Origin: Deltaproteobacteria bacterium
Lineage (GTDB): Bacteria > Desulfobacterota > DSM-4660 > Desulfatiglandales > HGW-15
Reading direction: 5' to 3'
Assembly (NCBI GenBank): GCA_019313825.1
Contig: JAFDAM010000016.1
Coordinates: 1-36,918 of the forward strand
DNA: 36,918 nt
In this document: positions 24,250-32,898 of the stretch, in pieces
Numbering within the stretch: the stretch's first letter is position 1
Layout of the letters: each line of letters starts with the position of its first letter
Program-made: the position numbers and the translations under genes
Notes under the pieces: model-generated
What the model was told of the DNA's origin: nothing
The model's input: only the letters and a program-made list of their open reading frames with translations
The model's database searches: none

Positions 24250-24822
24250 TTATCTCAATTCCACATTAAGGACATCCTGAGCCATTCTATTCGCAACTTC
24301 ATTAGTGTTTTTTTCGAAATCAGGCCTGAAGGAGAATGGGACAATGTATTTCCCGACAATAGTACATTGATTATAATTACCAACCTTGTCAAAAACACCC
24401 TTAAGATGGTCAGCATTTTCTTCATCCGGACCTCCGCATGTTGCAAGAAGTGCAATGTGTTTACCGTTAAGAAAAGATTTTCGTTCTTTAGGCGCTTGAC
24501 CCTTTGTCAGGCAATACTGTCGGTCAATTAGCGTCTTCATTTGAGATGAAAAATTCCAGAAGTAAAGGGGAGTGGCATAGACAATGACATCAGAAGCGAA
24601 CATCTTATCAAAAATAACAAGTGAGTCATCTTTTTGGACGCATGCAGGCTCCTCCATTACTTTTTTACATGAGCCACAGCCCAAACATCCATTGATCTCA
24701 TAGTCCGTGATATTTATGTGTTCAACCTCACAACTTTCACTAACCAGCTTCTCAAACAGTTTAAGTGCCTTTGAGGTGTTACCCTCTTTCCTGGGGCTGC
24801 CTAAAAGTGTCAGAATCTTCAT
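24250..24822 (-). CDS. Iron-sulfur flavoprotein / NAD(P)H-dependent FMN reductase family
   Basis: A 190-residue flavodoxin-fold protein. LLGSPRKEGNTSKAL at 6-20 binds the FMN phosphate. VIVYATPLYFWNFSSQMKTLIDR is the second flavin loop. A cysteine cluster INGCLGCGSCKK with a fourth Cys at 61 (C46, C49, C52, C61) resembles the iron-sulfur flavoprotein motif, with eight rather than four to seven residues before the last Cys. Such proteins pass electrons in anaerobes, and their partners are mostly unknown. AAAGGAGAT precedes the ATG. The gene is alone, with its own 3' end just ahead of the carboxyltransferase promoter. Confidence 0.87.
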   Translation of the reverse strand: MKILTLLGSPRKEGNTSKALKLFEKLVSESCEVEHINITDYEINGCLGCGSCKKVMEEPACVQKDDSLVIFDKMFASDVIVYATPLYFWNFSSQMKTLIDRQYCLTKGQAPKERKSFLNGKHIALLATCGGPDEENADHLKGVFDKVGNYNQCTIVGKYIVPFSFRPDFEKNTNEVANRMAQDVLNVELR

Positions 24823-24960
24823 ATTCTATCTCCTTTGTCGATAGGTTGTTGGCATTAATTGCAAAGTAAAAAAAATAATGAATGAAAAAATTTCAGACCT
24901 TACAGATCTAAGGTTTAGATCTATCCGACGGATTGCAGGCAAGTTTGCGGTAAACCCACA

Positions 24961-24985
24961 AACCCTGAACCCTGAACCCTGAACC
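24961..24985. repeat. Tandem AACCCTG repeat (3.5 units)
   Basis: Three and a half perfect 7-base units of AACCCTG. A looser version of the same words lies at 10236-10281. Not coding. Confidence 0.8.
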
Positions 24986-25172
24986 AATGAACGGTTACTG
25001 GAAGTATAGAGAAGCAAGTCTTGTGTGTCAAGCCCTTAGACGCTACAACATATAGCGGTTTTAGATTATTGTATGGTTTACGGATAAGGGGTAGGGCAAT
25101 GGAATGGGTATGTTCTTTGGAGTGTGTCAAAACTCATTTTTCAATGCCTGTTTTATATATAAATTATGGCAT

Positions 25173-25201
25173 TTGTGGACATATATCTCATGTGATATAC
25201 T
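25173..25201 (+). promoter_or_regulatory. Sigma70-type promoter of the PAS histidine kinase
   Basis: TTGTGG (25173-25178), a 17-base spacer and TATACT (25196-25201). The predicted leader before the ATG at 25298 is about 90 bases. Confidence 0.55.
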
Positions 25202-25297
25202 GTAAATATTCTATTTTGCCTTGATCTATAGAAATAACCCGGGACTATCATGCCTCTTGCGGTCTACGAGTCCGGCATTTAAGGAGGTCAACTATAT

Positions 25298-26413
25298 ATG
25301 GACTTGCAGGAAATCACTAATTCTCCAAATTTTCCGGTCGAGATCTTATCAAGTATCCAGCATCCTGTTATTGTGACTGACCTTGAAGGAGAGATCCTCT
25401 TTGCCAACCCCGTTATCCATAAAGTGTTGGGATATGATCCTGACGAACTAAAAGGCAAAAGCCTTTCCTTCCTTTTCACACCCGAGGACCTGACCTATCT
25501 CTACCCCAACCTACTTTTTCTGGCCCGGCAGAATAAGTCCTTTGAGGGCGAACTCATGCTAATGCGCAAAGACGGCAGCCGGTTTTTTGCATTCATGGTA
25601 CTTAGAGCCTGTGCTGATAAGGACCAGGGCAGGACTACAATTGTTTTCAGCATTCATGATATTGACAAATTGAAACAGATCGAAAAGGCATTCAGGGTAA
25701 ACAGCTTTGAAGATCTGGCAAAGGTAGCCGATGGCATAGCCCATGAAATTAGGAACCCGTTGGTTGGAATAGGCGGATTAGTAAACAGGCTTTACAAGTC
25801 ATGCAATGCCTTGCACGAACATGGAAAATATTATGACTTCATCATTGATAATCTCAACAGGATAGAGACACTGATAAAGAAGGTCGAATTCTTTGCCAGG
25901 CTTCCACAACCCCGCTTCAAAGTTGTGCCCATCAGGGAACTGATCAATAGCGCTGTGGAGCCATACCTTGGGCAGATAGAAAAGCGAAACGTTGATTTGA
26001 AAATCAGTATAGAAAAAAGCACCCTGTGCGTGGATGCAAGTCTTGTTGCCAGGGCTGTTTCGATTATTATTGAAAACACCTTGGACGCGCTTAGCGAAGG
26101 GGGGAGAATCAAGATCCACAGCGAGATGAAGGAGAACCAGTGCATAATATACATACGCGATACCGGCTCCGGGATTAAGCCTGAAGACATCCCATATATC
26201 TTCAATCCATTCTTCAGCACCAAGGCAGACGGGACAGGAATCGATCTTGCAGTGGTGAAGCGGATTTTGGAGAGTCATGGCGGCCACGTAGAAGTGAGAT
26301 CAGAACCTGGCAAAGGCACTACATTCTTTTTGACCTTTCCCTTGGAACGACGCCGCGCCATTCGCATATCTCGCCTGGAAGATGCGGTACAAGGGATGGC
26401 GACTAGTAAATAA
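25298..26413 (+). CDS. PAS-domain sensor histidine kinase (soluble, orphan)
   Basis: A 371-residue two-component kinase without a membrane segment. A PAS domain spans about residues 14-125 (HPVIVTDLEGEILFANP, GYDPDELKGKSL, ELMLMRKDGSRFFAFM). Then comes an H box GIAHEIRNPLVGIGG with phospho-accepting His149. The HATPase domain has the N box IIENTLDALSE (Asn260), G1 DTGSGI (288-293) and G2 GTGIDL (312-317). The G2 box is normally GTGLGL; here an Asp replaces a glycine, which may lower ATP turnover. No response regulator is adjacent, so its partner is elsewhere. It has a promoter of its own, and AAGGAGGT lies about 10 bases before the ATG. Confidence 0.92.
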   Translation: MDLQEITNSPNFPVEILSSIQHPVIVTDLEGEILFANPVIHKVLGYDPDELKGKSLSFLFTPEDLTYLYPNLLFLARQNKSFEGELMLMRKDGSRFFAFMVLRACADKDQGRTTIVFSIHDIDKLKQIEKAFRVNSFEDLAKVADGIAHEIRNPLVGIGGLVNRLYKSCNALHEHGKYYDFIIDNLNRIETLIKKVEFFARLPQPRFKVVPIRELINSAVEPYLGQIEKRNVDLKISIEKSTLCVDASLVARAVSIIIENTLDALSEGGRIKIHSEMKENQCIIYIRDTGSGIKPEDIPYIFNPFFSTKADGTGIDLAVVKRILESHGGHVEVRSEPGKGTTFFLTFPLERRRAIRISRLEDAVQGMATSK

Positions 26414-26548
26414 AGGGCCTTCAAATCACCTGTCTCGAACACCTTATGATTACAGTACTCGACATATAGATTGAGGAAAGGGCCTATCACCGCAGTCAGC
26501 ATTCAGCGGTCAGCGATCAACCAACCCCCTTGTAATTAAAAGTCTTTT

Positions 26549-26566
26549 GTCCCGCTTTAGCGGGAC
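26549..26566. terminator. GC hairpin between convergent genes
   Basis: GTCCCGC-ttta-GCGGGAC, a perfect 7-bp stem between the 3' ends of the histidine kinase and the Mo hydroxylase. Neither strand has a clean T run, so a terminator role is plausible but weak. CCCGC/GCGGG hairpins also occur near 21540. Confidence 0.35.
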
Positions 26567-26623
26567 TGAAAGATGATAGCAGATAGGATGAATCCAAAAC
26601 AGGTATTTCTGGATAAACACTAA

Positions 26624-28798
26624 TTAGGCCTTGCTGTTCTTTATCGCCTCCTTTATCCTCTCCGGAGTCATGGGCAGTTGGAACAGCCTCACACCGATCG
26701 CATCATATATGGCGTTGGCGATTACAGCTCCCATACAGACAATGGCAGGCTCTCCTCCGCCATGGGGGGGAGAATCCTGCGCGTCAATCAGCACGGTTTC
26801 TATCTCAGGCATCCAGGAGAAGCGTGGTATCTCATAGGTCTCAAAATTGAGGTCAAAGATCTCACCATCCTTGAAATGGATCTCTTCTGTGAGAGCATAA
26901 CCCAACCCCATGTTGATACAGCCTTCTATCTGTTTTTTCGCCCCATCAGGATTGACCACCTGGCCCATGTCCTGGGCATGGGCAACACGCTTGACCTGTA
27001 CCTTGCCTGTCTCTTTATCGACATCAATCTCAGCCATTATTGCCACATAGCTCCCTGATCGGATGCTGCACGCCACACCACAGCCCCTGGCGCTTGGTGT
27101 CTTCGACGGGGTCCAGCCGAACTTCTCTGCAGCGGCCTTCAGAACTCTACGCATCTTTTTATCACTCAGATTTTGTAAACGGAATTCCACCGGATCTTTC
27201 CCTGCCTTTGAAGCCATAATATCGATATGGGACTCCCTGGCAAAGGTGTTGTTGCTGGTTGCAGGCGCACGCCATGGCCCTATGGAAAAAGGGTGTGAAC
27301 CCGGAAGGGCGCGCATCCATCCACCCCGGGAAAGCACTTGATGATGGGGCACCTCATAAAATAGAAGAGAACCGTCCTCCCCTGCAAAAAAGACATCATA
27401 ATCCCAGAGCATAATTTTGCCCGCGTCATTGAGCCCCGATCTAATCTTGACTACCGCTGCAGGGCGGAAGGAATCATAGAAAATATCTTCTGCGCGATTA
27501 CGGGCAACCTGAACGGGTTTACCCGTGAGTTTTGCCAGGCGGGCTGCCTCGACTGCTTCGGGATTATTCCCTTTTCCTCCAAATCCGCCCCCCACAGGAG
27601 GAGTGATAACTCGAACATTTTTGGGCTTCATACCCAGCGCGCTTGCCACATTTGCCTGGCAGCCAAAGGGCATCTGGGTGGCTGCCCATACTGTCACCCT
27701 ATCACCCTCAAGCCTTGCCACAGCAGTATGTGTCTCCATGGTGGCATGTGTAACATAGCCGCTAAGGTATGTCTCCTCAAACAAATGGGATGAAAGGCCT
27801 TCTCCTTTTTTGAGATCCCCTTCTTTGGAGACTTTTCTGCCTTTCGGCGCGACCAGGACAAGATGGTCAAATACGTTTTTATCGTCCAGTCCTGTCTTTG
27901 GCAGTTCAAACCGGGCCTTAACCATTTCCAGGGCCTTATCCGCCTCATCGGGGTATCTATGAAGAACGGCAATCAGATCCCCGTCCTTAACAACCTGAGC
28001 ACCCTTTATGTTGACGCCGGATGTGTCCACTTCCTTCAATGTGGCGCCGTGGGCAGGAGGCATTAAGATCCGCGCATACAGCATGCCGGGCAAACGGATA
28101 TCCCCTGCATACTCTGCTTTTCCTGTGACCTTCTCCAAAGCATCCCTTTGCGGAAATGATTTGCCTACTATCTTATACTCTGACACTTTTTTTAATACAG
28201 GCGATCCCTTCAATTGTCTTTCAATACTCTTACCTTTGGCAAGCTGCGCATAGGTAACGCGATTCTCCTTTCGGGCACTGTCAAATATGACACCATCCCT
28301 GGTCTTCAGCCGTTCTTTCGGCACCTTGAGAGACTCGGCGGCAAGCTCTATCAAGACCGCCCTTGCTTCGGCAGCGGCCTCCCTGAAAACCGGCCCGGCG
28401 CTGCGAATGGTCAGTGATCCCCAGGTCCCCATATCCCACGGGCATAGATCTGTGTCCCCCATGACCATATCAACGGAATCATAGGGCAGATCCAGCTCTT
28501 CGGCCATTATCTGTGCCACTGAAGTAATAATGCCCTGCCCCATCTCTATCTTGCCGGTAAATAAAGTGGCCCTGCCGTCCTCTCCTATCCTGAGAAAGGC
28601 ATTAAAATCAGTTGGCGTTCTGGCAAAGAGGGGACCCCTTCTCTTGGTTATTGCCAGAGACGAGGGGTCTCCGAGAGAGAAATAGACCACGATCCCTCCG
28701 CCCAGTATACCCATGCCTTTGAGAAACTCCCTGCGGTTCATGGGCAAGGAGGACAGCGCGTTTTTTTGACCGGAATCTACATATCGATCTTTTGTCAT
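26624..28798 (-). CDS. Mo hydroxylase large subunit (isoquinoline oxidoreductase beta type), Tat-exported
   Basis: A 724-residue molybdopterin subunit of the xanthine dehydrogenase/aldehyde oxidase family, which hydroxylates N-heterocycles or oxidises aldehydes with water as oxygen source. It has an N-terminal Tat signal (NRREFLKGMGILGGG with Arg22-Arg23). The Mo-cofactor segments include GKIEMGQGIITSVAQIMAEEL, DALEKVTGKAEYAGDIRLPG, GGGFGGKGNNPEAVEAA and SHPFSIGPWRAP. The catalytic Glu683 sits in HGGGEPAIVCMG. The Tat signal and the lack of a FAD subunit match IorB-type two-subunit enzymes, which usually pass electrons to a periplasmic cytochrome or membrane carrier. The substrate cannot be read from sequence. 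It follows the 2Fe-2S subunit after 16 bases, with GGAGGAG before its ATG. Confidence 0.92.
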   Translation of the reverse strand: MTKDRYVDSGQKNALSSLPMNRREFLKGMGILGGGIVVYFSLGDPSSLAITKRRGPLFARTPTDFNAFLRIGEDGRATLFTGKIEMGQGIITSVAQIMAEELDLPYDSVDMVMGDTDLCPWDMGTWGSLTIRSAGPVFREAAAEARAVLIELAAESLKVPKERLKTRDGVIFDSARKENRVTYAQLAKGKSIERQLKGSPVLKKVSEYKIVGKSFPQRDALEKVTGKAEYAGDIRLPGMLYARILMPPAHGATLKEVDTSGVNIKGAQVVKDGDLIAVLHRYPDEADKALEMVKARFELPKTGLDDKNVFDHLVLVAPKGRKVSKEGDLKKGEGLSSHLFEETYLSGYVTHATMETHTAVARLEGDRVTVWAATQMPFGCQANVASALGMKPKNVRVITPPVGGGFGGKGNNPEAVEAARLAKLTGKPVQVARNRAEDIFYDSFRPAAVVKIRSGLNDAGKIMLWDYDVFFAGEDGSLLFYEVPHHQVLSRGGWMRALPGSHPFSIGPWRAPATSNNTFARESHIDIMASKAGKDPVEFRLQNLSDKKMRRVLKAAAEKFGWTPSKTPSARGCGVACSIRSGSYVAIMAEIDVDKETGKVQVKRVAHAQDMGQVVNPDGAKKQIEGCINMGLGYALTEEIHFKDGEIFDLNFETYEIPRFSWMPEIETVLIDAQDSPPHGGGEPAIVCMGAVIANAIYDAIGVRLFQLPMTPERIKEAIKNSKA

Positions 28799-28814
28799 GA
28801 CCTTTCTCCTCCTC

Positions 28815-29276
28815 TTATGTGCCTGCCGCGGCCTGAATCGCCTCGACTACACGGTTGTATGTCCCACAGCGGCACAGATTGTTATCCATGCCACTTATGA
28901 TCTCCGACCTGGTGGGCTTGGGATTTTGATGTAACAGCCCGTATGCGTTAAGGATCATCCCCGGAGTACAGAATCCGCACTGAAGAGCGTCACGTTCCAT
29001 GAACTCCTTCTGGAGGGGATGCAGGTTCCCGTCTTTGGCCAACCCTTCAATAGTTATGACCTCTTTCCCATTGATGTCCTTTACAGAAAACTGGCATGAC
29101 CTGACAGGCTCTTTGTCCACGAGGACGGTGCATGTACCGCAATGTTCTTCACCGCATCCGTATTTTGCACCTGTAAGACCTAGATCAGTGCGCAACACCC
29201 ATAAGAGCATTCGCTCACCATCCACGGTCAAGCGCGTTGGTCTGCCGTTAAGGTTGAATTTGATGGTTTCACTCAT
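28815..29276 (-). CDS. Mo hydroxylase small subunit, (2Fe-2S)-binding
   Basis: A 153-residue subunit with two [2Fe-2S] clusters that moves electrons away from the molybdenum centre. The plant-ferredoxin-type cluster uses C41, C46, C49 and C61 (GCGEEHCGTC, then RSC). The C-terminal four-helix cluster uses C100, C103, C135 and C137 (QCGFCTPGM, NNLCRCGTYNR). It is usual in length for the IorA/CoxS family. AAGGAGGATT lies just before the ATG. It is the first gene of a two-gene unit with the large subunit. It has no Tat signal, so it would be exported by riding with its partner. No maturation factor of the XdhC type is nearby. Confidence 0.94.
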   Translation of the reverse strand: MSETIKFNLNGRPTRLTVDGERMLLWVLRTDLGLTGAKYGCGEEHCGTCTVLVDKEPVRSCQFSVKDINGKEVITIEGLAKDGNLHPLQKEFMERDALQCGFCTPGMILNAYGLLHQNPKPTRSEIISGMDNNLCRCGTYNRVVEAIQAAAGT

Positions 29277-29518
29277 GGCAATCCTCCTTATACGTTAGTA
29301 GTTGAGTAATACTTGGCATTCCGAAAAGATGTGTTAATAAACTTATATCTGATGATATTGCTGTCCAAAAATAGAATGAAAACAGTGTTTTTTCTCATAT
29401 AAGTGCCGAAATTTACAATGGCACAGTAATGTCCGGTTAGGATTTTGCAATGCCGGCATATGGAAGCTAATGGCCGGTGGGGGTCTCTTTTCCGGGTCGA
29501 AAGCCTATGGGCTACAGT

Positions 29519-29583
29519 TCGAAGGCAATCACGCTATGAGCGGGACAGATGATGCCCTGATGGTGGATCAGGGTATGCCTTGC
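29519..29583. repeat. Dispersed repeat R2, copy 2
   Basis: Matches 21706-21770 in order and spacing of its words, with CCTGATGGTGGATCAGG forming a hairpin. Same orientation as copy 1. Confidence 0.65.
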
Positions 29584-29795
29584 GCTCTTTGCCATCGCCT
29601 TCTATGATTTTAGGGTGCAGACAAAGCCGAATTTTTAATATATTATATCATAACGGCCGGGGAAGTCTAAAACAGATAATGTAAAAACTTATATCCCGCG
29701 GATAAGGATCGGAACATTGATGAAAACACTTTTGCATTTAAAGGATGATGAGTCAAACAAGGGTTGGCAAAAACACGGAACTCAAGTGAGAAATG

Positions 29796-29804
29796 TGTTA
29801 TAAT
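29796..29804 (+). promoter_or_regulatory. Extended -10 promoter of lon
   Basis: TGT followed by a perfect TATAAT (29799-29804), 43 bases before the ATG. No good -35 at 17 bases, which is allowed for extended -10 promoters. Confidence 0.5.
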
Positions 29805-29846
29805 ATATTCTATTAACCAAATTAATACCAAAAAAAAGGTCTGAAA

Positions 29847-32252
29847 ATGGCAAATGAGACACGTGATACATTAAATAATGAAGTAAAAGAAGTAGTGCTG
29901 GCATCCGAATCATTACCCGATGTCCTGCCGCTTCTCCCACTGACACATGGACCGGCTTTTCCGGGAATGTTGCTGCCCATTGTTCTGCCTGCGGGTCCTT
30001 TTGCCGATGCTGCAGATGCCGCCGTCTCATCAGTACATAGCGCAGTAGGGCTTGTGTTTGTCAAAAATCCCCCCTCTGACGGATCGTTGCCGGAATCCCC
30101 CGATCTCTACAGCTTTGGGACAGCCGCAAAGATTCTAAAGGCACAGCGTTCGGAAAAGGGGGAAATCCAGCTTATGTTGAGTTTCCTTAAGCGGTTCAGG
30201 GTCCGAAAATTGCTGAAGGAAGCGCCCCATTTAATTGCGGTAGTTCAGTACTATGACGAACCCAAGCCCAAGGACGACCAGGAAACTAAGGCCCTTGTAC
30301 TCGCCATCCTGAGTGAAATAAAGCATATCGCAAATAAGAGTCCTCTATTTTCCGAAGAGATGAAGCTACTTCTTACACAGACCTCCATGAATGATCCGGG
30401 TCGTCTTTCCGACATGGCAGCTGCGATCACGAGTTCTGATCGCAAGATGGCCCAGAAGATCCTTGAGACAGTGGAGATTCGGCCCCGTATGAGGATCGCT
30501 TTGACTCTGCTGAAAAAAGAACGCGCCATTGTGGACCTCCAGGATAAGATCAGCAGGCAGATTGAGGAGAAGGTCAGTAAACAGCAGCGCGAATTCTTCC
30601 TCCGTGAACAGCTCAAGGCCATCAAGAAGGAACTCGGACTGGAACAGGATGAAAAAAGCGCTGAAGTGTCAAAGTTCAAGAAGAGGATCGAAGAGCTTGA
30701 TATGAATGAACAGGCGCAGCGCCAGGTAAAAGCTGAACTGGACAAGTTGTCGCTACTTGAGGTCCATTCGCCTGAATTCGGCGTGAGTCGGAACTACCTT
30801 GAATGGCTTACAACACTGCCGTGGGGCCGCGGCACCGTGGACAGCCTTGATATAGAGCTTGCCAGAAAGGTGCTGGACAGGAGTCACGCCGGGCTGGATG
30901 ATATAAAGGAACGTATCATAGAGTTTATTGCCGTAGGGATGCTCCGCAAAAAGATAACAGGATCGATTCTATGTTTTGTCGGTCCGCCTGGGGTGGGGAA
31001 AACGTCCCTTGGTCGAGCGGTTGCAGAGGGCCTTGGCCGTGAATTCTATCGATTTTCCCTCGGAGGAATACGTGATGAGGCTGAGATAAAAGGACATCGC
31101 CGGACCTATATAGGCGCCCTGCCAGGGAAGATAATTCAGGCCCTCAAGTCCGTACGGAGCCATAATCCCGTGGTCATGCTCGACGAGGTGGACAAGATAG
31201 GAAGCAGTTATCAGGGGGATCCGGCGTCTGCCCTGCTTGAAGTGCTGGACCCTGAACAGAACTCTTCTTTTGTTGACCATTACCTCGATGTCCCCTATGA
31301 CCTCTCCCAGGTCTTTTTTATATGTACCGCGAACATCATGGATACTATCCCGGCTCCACTGCTAGACCGCATGGAGGTTATCCGGCTGCCCGGATACATT
31401 ATGGAGGAAAAAGTAAGCATCGGTAAGCGTTTCCTGCTGCCCAGGCAGCTTGAAAAGAGCGGCCTGACCAGAAAGGATGTAAAGATCGGCGTCCCCGCCA
31501 TCAGGCGGGTGATAAATGATTATGCTCGTGAGGCAGGGGTCCGTGGAATTGAAAAATCCCTTGGTAAAATATTACGGAAGATCGCAACCCGGGTTGCAAA
31601 CGGTGAGAGAGGACCGTTCAGGATTTCACCTGATGATATTGTCTCTTACCTGGGACGCCCGGTCTTCACAGAGGACCTTCTTTTAAAGACGATGGTGCCG
31701 GGCGTGACCAACGGACTGGCATGGACTGCCATGGGCGGCTCTGTCCTCACAATAGAGGCCATGACCGTTGGCGAGGAAAAGGCCGGTATCCTTCAGACCG
31801 GGAAACTGGGAGAAGTAATGGTGGAGTCGTCGAGAATCGCATACAGTTACATCATAGGCAATCTCGACAGGTATATGCCTGAATCGGCTTTTTATAATCA
31901 GGCAATTCACCTCCATGTCCCTGCCGGGGCAACTCCGAAGGACGGACCTTCAGCAGGCATAACAATGGCAACAAGCCTCCTGTCCCTGGCCATTGGGAAG
32001 ACGGTCCGTAGAAAGCTGGCAATGACAGGGGAACTGACACTCACAGGCCGTGTTCTGCCGGTCGGCGGGATACGCGAAAAGATTACCGCTGCAAAGCGTA
32101 TGGGGATCCGCGAAGTGATCATCCCAAAGGCAAATGAAGCTGATCTCGACGAAATTCCGGCAACAGTGCGGAGAGGAATTAAGCTTCATCCTGCAGAGTG
32201 GTTTGACGACGTTGTGCGGATTGCCTTTTCCGGAAAAATTAAGGTGTTGTAA
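29847..32252 (+). CDS. lon: ATP-dependent protease Lon
   Basis: An 801-residue cytoplasmic AAA+ protease that degrades damaged and regulatory proteins. The N-terminal substrate domain (about 25-220) opens VLPLLPLTHGPAFPGM. A coiled segment leads to the AAA+ module with Walker A GPPGVGKTS (379-387) and Walker B VVMLDEVDK (442-450). The C-terminal protease domain has the catalytic dyad Ser702 (PKDGPSAG) and Lys745 (GGIREK). It is full length, with nothing missing. AAGG upstream of the ATG is a modest ribosome binding site. It converges on yedF. Heat-shock control is common in the family, but no sigma32 or HrcA/CIRCE site was seen here. Confidence 0.97.
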   Translation: MANETRDTLNNEVKEVVLASESLPDVLPLLPLTHGPAFPGMLLPIVLPAGPFADAADAAVSSVHSAVGLVFVKNPPSDGSLPESPDLYSFGTAAKILKAQRSEKGEIQLMLSFLKRFRVRKLLKEAPHLIAVVQYYDEPKPKDDQETKALVLAILSEIKHIANKSPLFSEEMKLLLTQTSMNDPGRLSDMAAAITSSDRKMAQKILETVEIRPRMRIALTLLKKERAIVDLQDKISRQIEEKVSKQQREFFLREQLKAIKKELGLEQDEKSAEVSKFKKRIEELDMNEQAQRQVKAELDKLSLLEVHSPEFGVSRNYLEWLTTLPWGRGTVDSLDIELARKVLDRSHAGLDDIKERIIEFIAVGMLRKKITGSILCFVGPPGVGKTSLGRAVAEGLGREFYRFSLGGIRDEAEIKGHRRTYIGALPGKIIQALKSVRSHNPVVMLDEVDKIGSSYQGDPASALLEVLDPEQNSSFVDHYLDVPYDLSQVFFICTANIMDTIPAPLLDRMEVIRLPGYIMEEKVSIGKRFLLPRQLEKSGLTRKDVKIGVPAIRRVINDYAREAGVRGIEKSLGKILRKIATRVANGERGPFRISPDDIVSYLGRPVFTEDLLLKTMVPGVTNGLAWTAMGGSVLTIEAMTVGEEKAGILQTGKLGEVMVESSRIAYSYIIGNLDRYMPESAFYNQAIHLHVPAGATPKDGPSAGITMATSLLSLAIGKTVRRKLAMTGELTLTGRVLPVGGIREKITAAKRMGIREVIIPKANEADLDEIPATVRRGIKLHPAEWFDDVVRIAFSGKIKVL

Positions 32253-32287
32253 AAAGCCATGATCCTATCCTGCATATCATACATGGC
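32251..32287 (-). terminator. Probable terminator of yedF
   Basis: On the minus strand GCCATG (32282-32287) pairs with CATGGC (32256-32261), followed by five T that overlap the lon stop codon. The loop is long (20 bases), so it is only moderately convincing. Confidence 0.45.
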
Positions 32288-32298
32288 CTGACCCAATC

Positions 32299-32898
32299 CT
32301 ATATATTGATTACCTTATCAGCCAACTGCAGGGATGTTACGATATCCAGCATATTGGTGGTCTCACCCACCTGTTTTTTATCCAGCAGGTCGAAATGGCT
32401 GAGGCACGTACCGCAGACCAGGATGTGTGTGCCGTCTTTATCCAGTTCCTTGAGGTCTGAAAGTACCCCGGAGCCTTCTATGGTGAGTTTTACACCGTTG
32501 TTTACAAACACGAGACGCCAAAGCTCCTTGCCCATCTCCTTTAAAGTCTTCAGGAAGCTTGCCATCAGCTTTGAACCCAGTTCATCATCCCCATGTCCGA
32601 TACGGTCAGTTGCCACCATGACCATGATCTTCTTCTGTTCGGCTGAAGGACCAGCATCCGGCATGATCTCACAGGAGGAGGAACTCTCGTCTTTCTTTCC
32701 GGTTATCTCATAATCATTGTTTTCCTGGGTGTAGGAGACCACAAAGCCCTGAGATCCAAGAAAACGGCTGACATTCTCTTTAGCCGCCGCATTATCCACA
32801 AGAACACAAAGTTCCTTGAATCCCTCCTGCTCAATGGCCTTTTTGACGGCAAGCACCGGGGCAGGGCAGGCAAGCCCTTTACAGTCTATTGTTTTCAT
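32299..32898 (-). CDS. yedF: Selenium metabolism protein YedF
   Basis: A 199-residue protein with two domains. Residues 1-70 are a TusA-like sulfurtransferase fold with the motif CKGLACPAPVLAVKKAI. Residues 90-199 are a DsrE-like domain (IMVMVATDRIGHGDDELGSKLM, TIEGSGVLSDL, ILVCGTCLSHFDL). This fusion is the selenium-metabolism YedF family, normally found in genomes that make selenoproteins or seleno-cofactors. Its exact reaction is not settled. The frame opens with two close ATGs. GGAGG has a normal 8-base spacing only from the second (32898), so I chose that. No selA, selB, selD or obvious selenoprotein gene is adjacent. Confidence 0.88.
   Translation of the reverse strand: MKTIDCKGLACPAPVLAVKKAIEQEGFKELCVLVDNAAAKENVSRFLGSQGFVVSYTQENNDYEITGKKDESSSSCEIMPDAGPSAEQKKIMVMVATDRIGHGDDELGSKLMASFLKTLKEMGKELWRLVFVNNGVKLTIEGSGVLSDLKELDKDGTHILVCGTCLSHFDLLDKKQVGETTNMLDIVTSLQLADKVINI

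Larger units (their letters stand above)
24823..25297. other. 475-bp divergent spacer with a word repeat and a promoter
   Basis: Holds a 25-base tandem AACCCTG repeat (24961-24985) and a good promoter for the histidine kinase (25173-25201). Nothing else was recognised. The open frames here have no support. Confidence 0.5.
29277..29846. other. 570-bp divergent spacer before lon
   Basis: Holds a dispersed repeat copy (29519-29583) and the lon promoter (29796-29804). The rest is A/T-rich and without a recognisable gene. No heat-shock (sigma32) consensus was found above lon. Confidence 0.5.

Noticed and set aside
24961-24985. CRISPR array
   Set aside because: Seven-base tandem units without spacers; no array-like repeat-spacer pattern anywhere in the window.
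29277-29846. Sigma32 heat-shock promoter or CIRCE site for lon
   Set aside because: No CTTGAAA/CCCCAT pair or CIRCE inverted repeat; only an extended -10 promoter was found.
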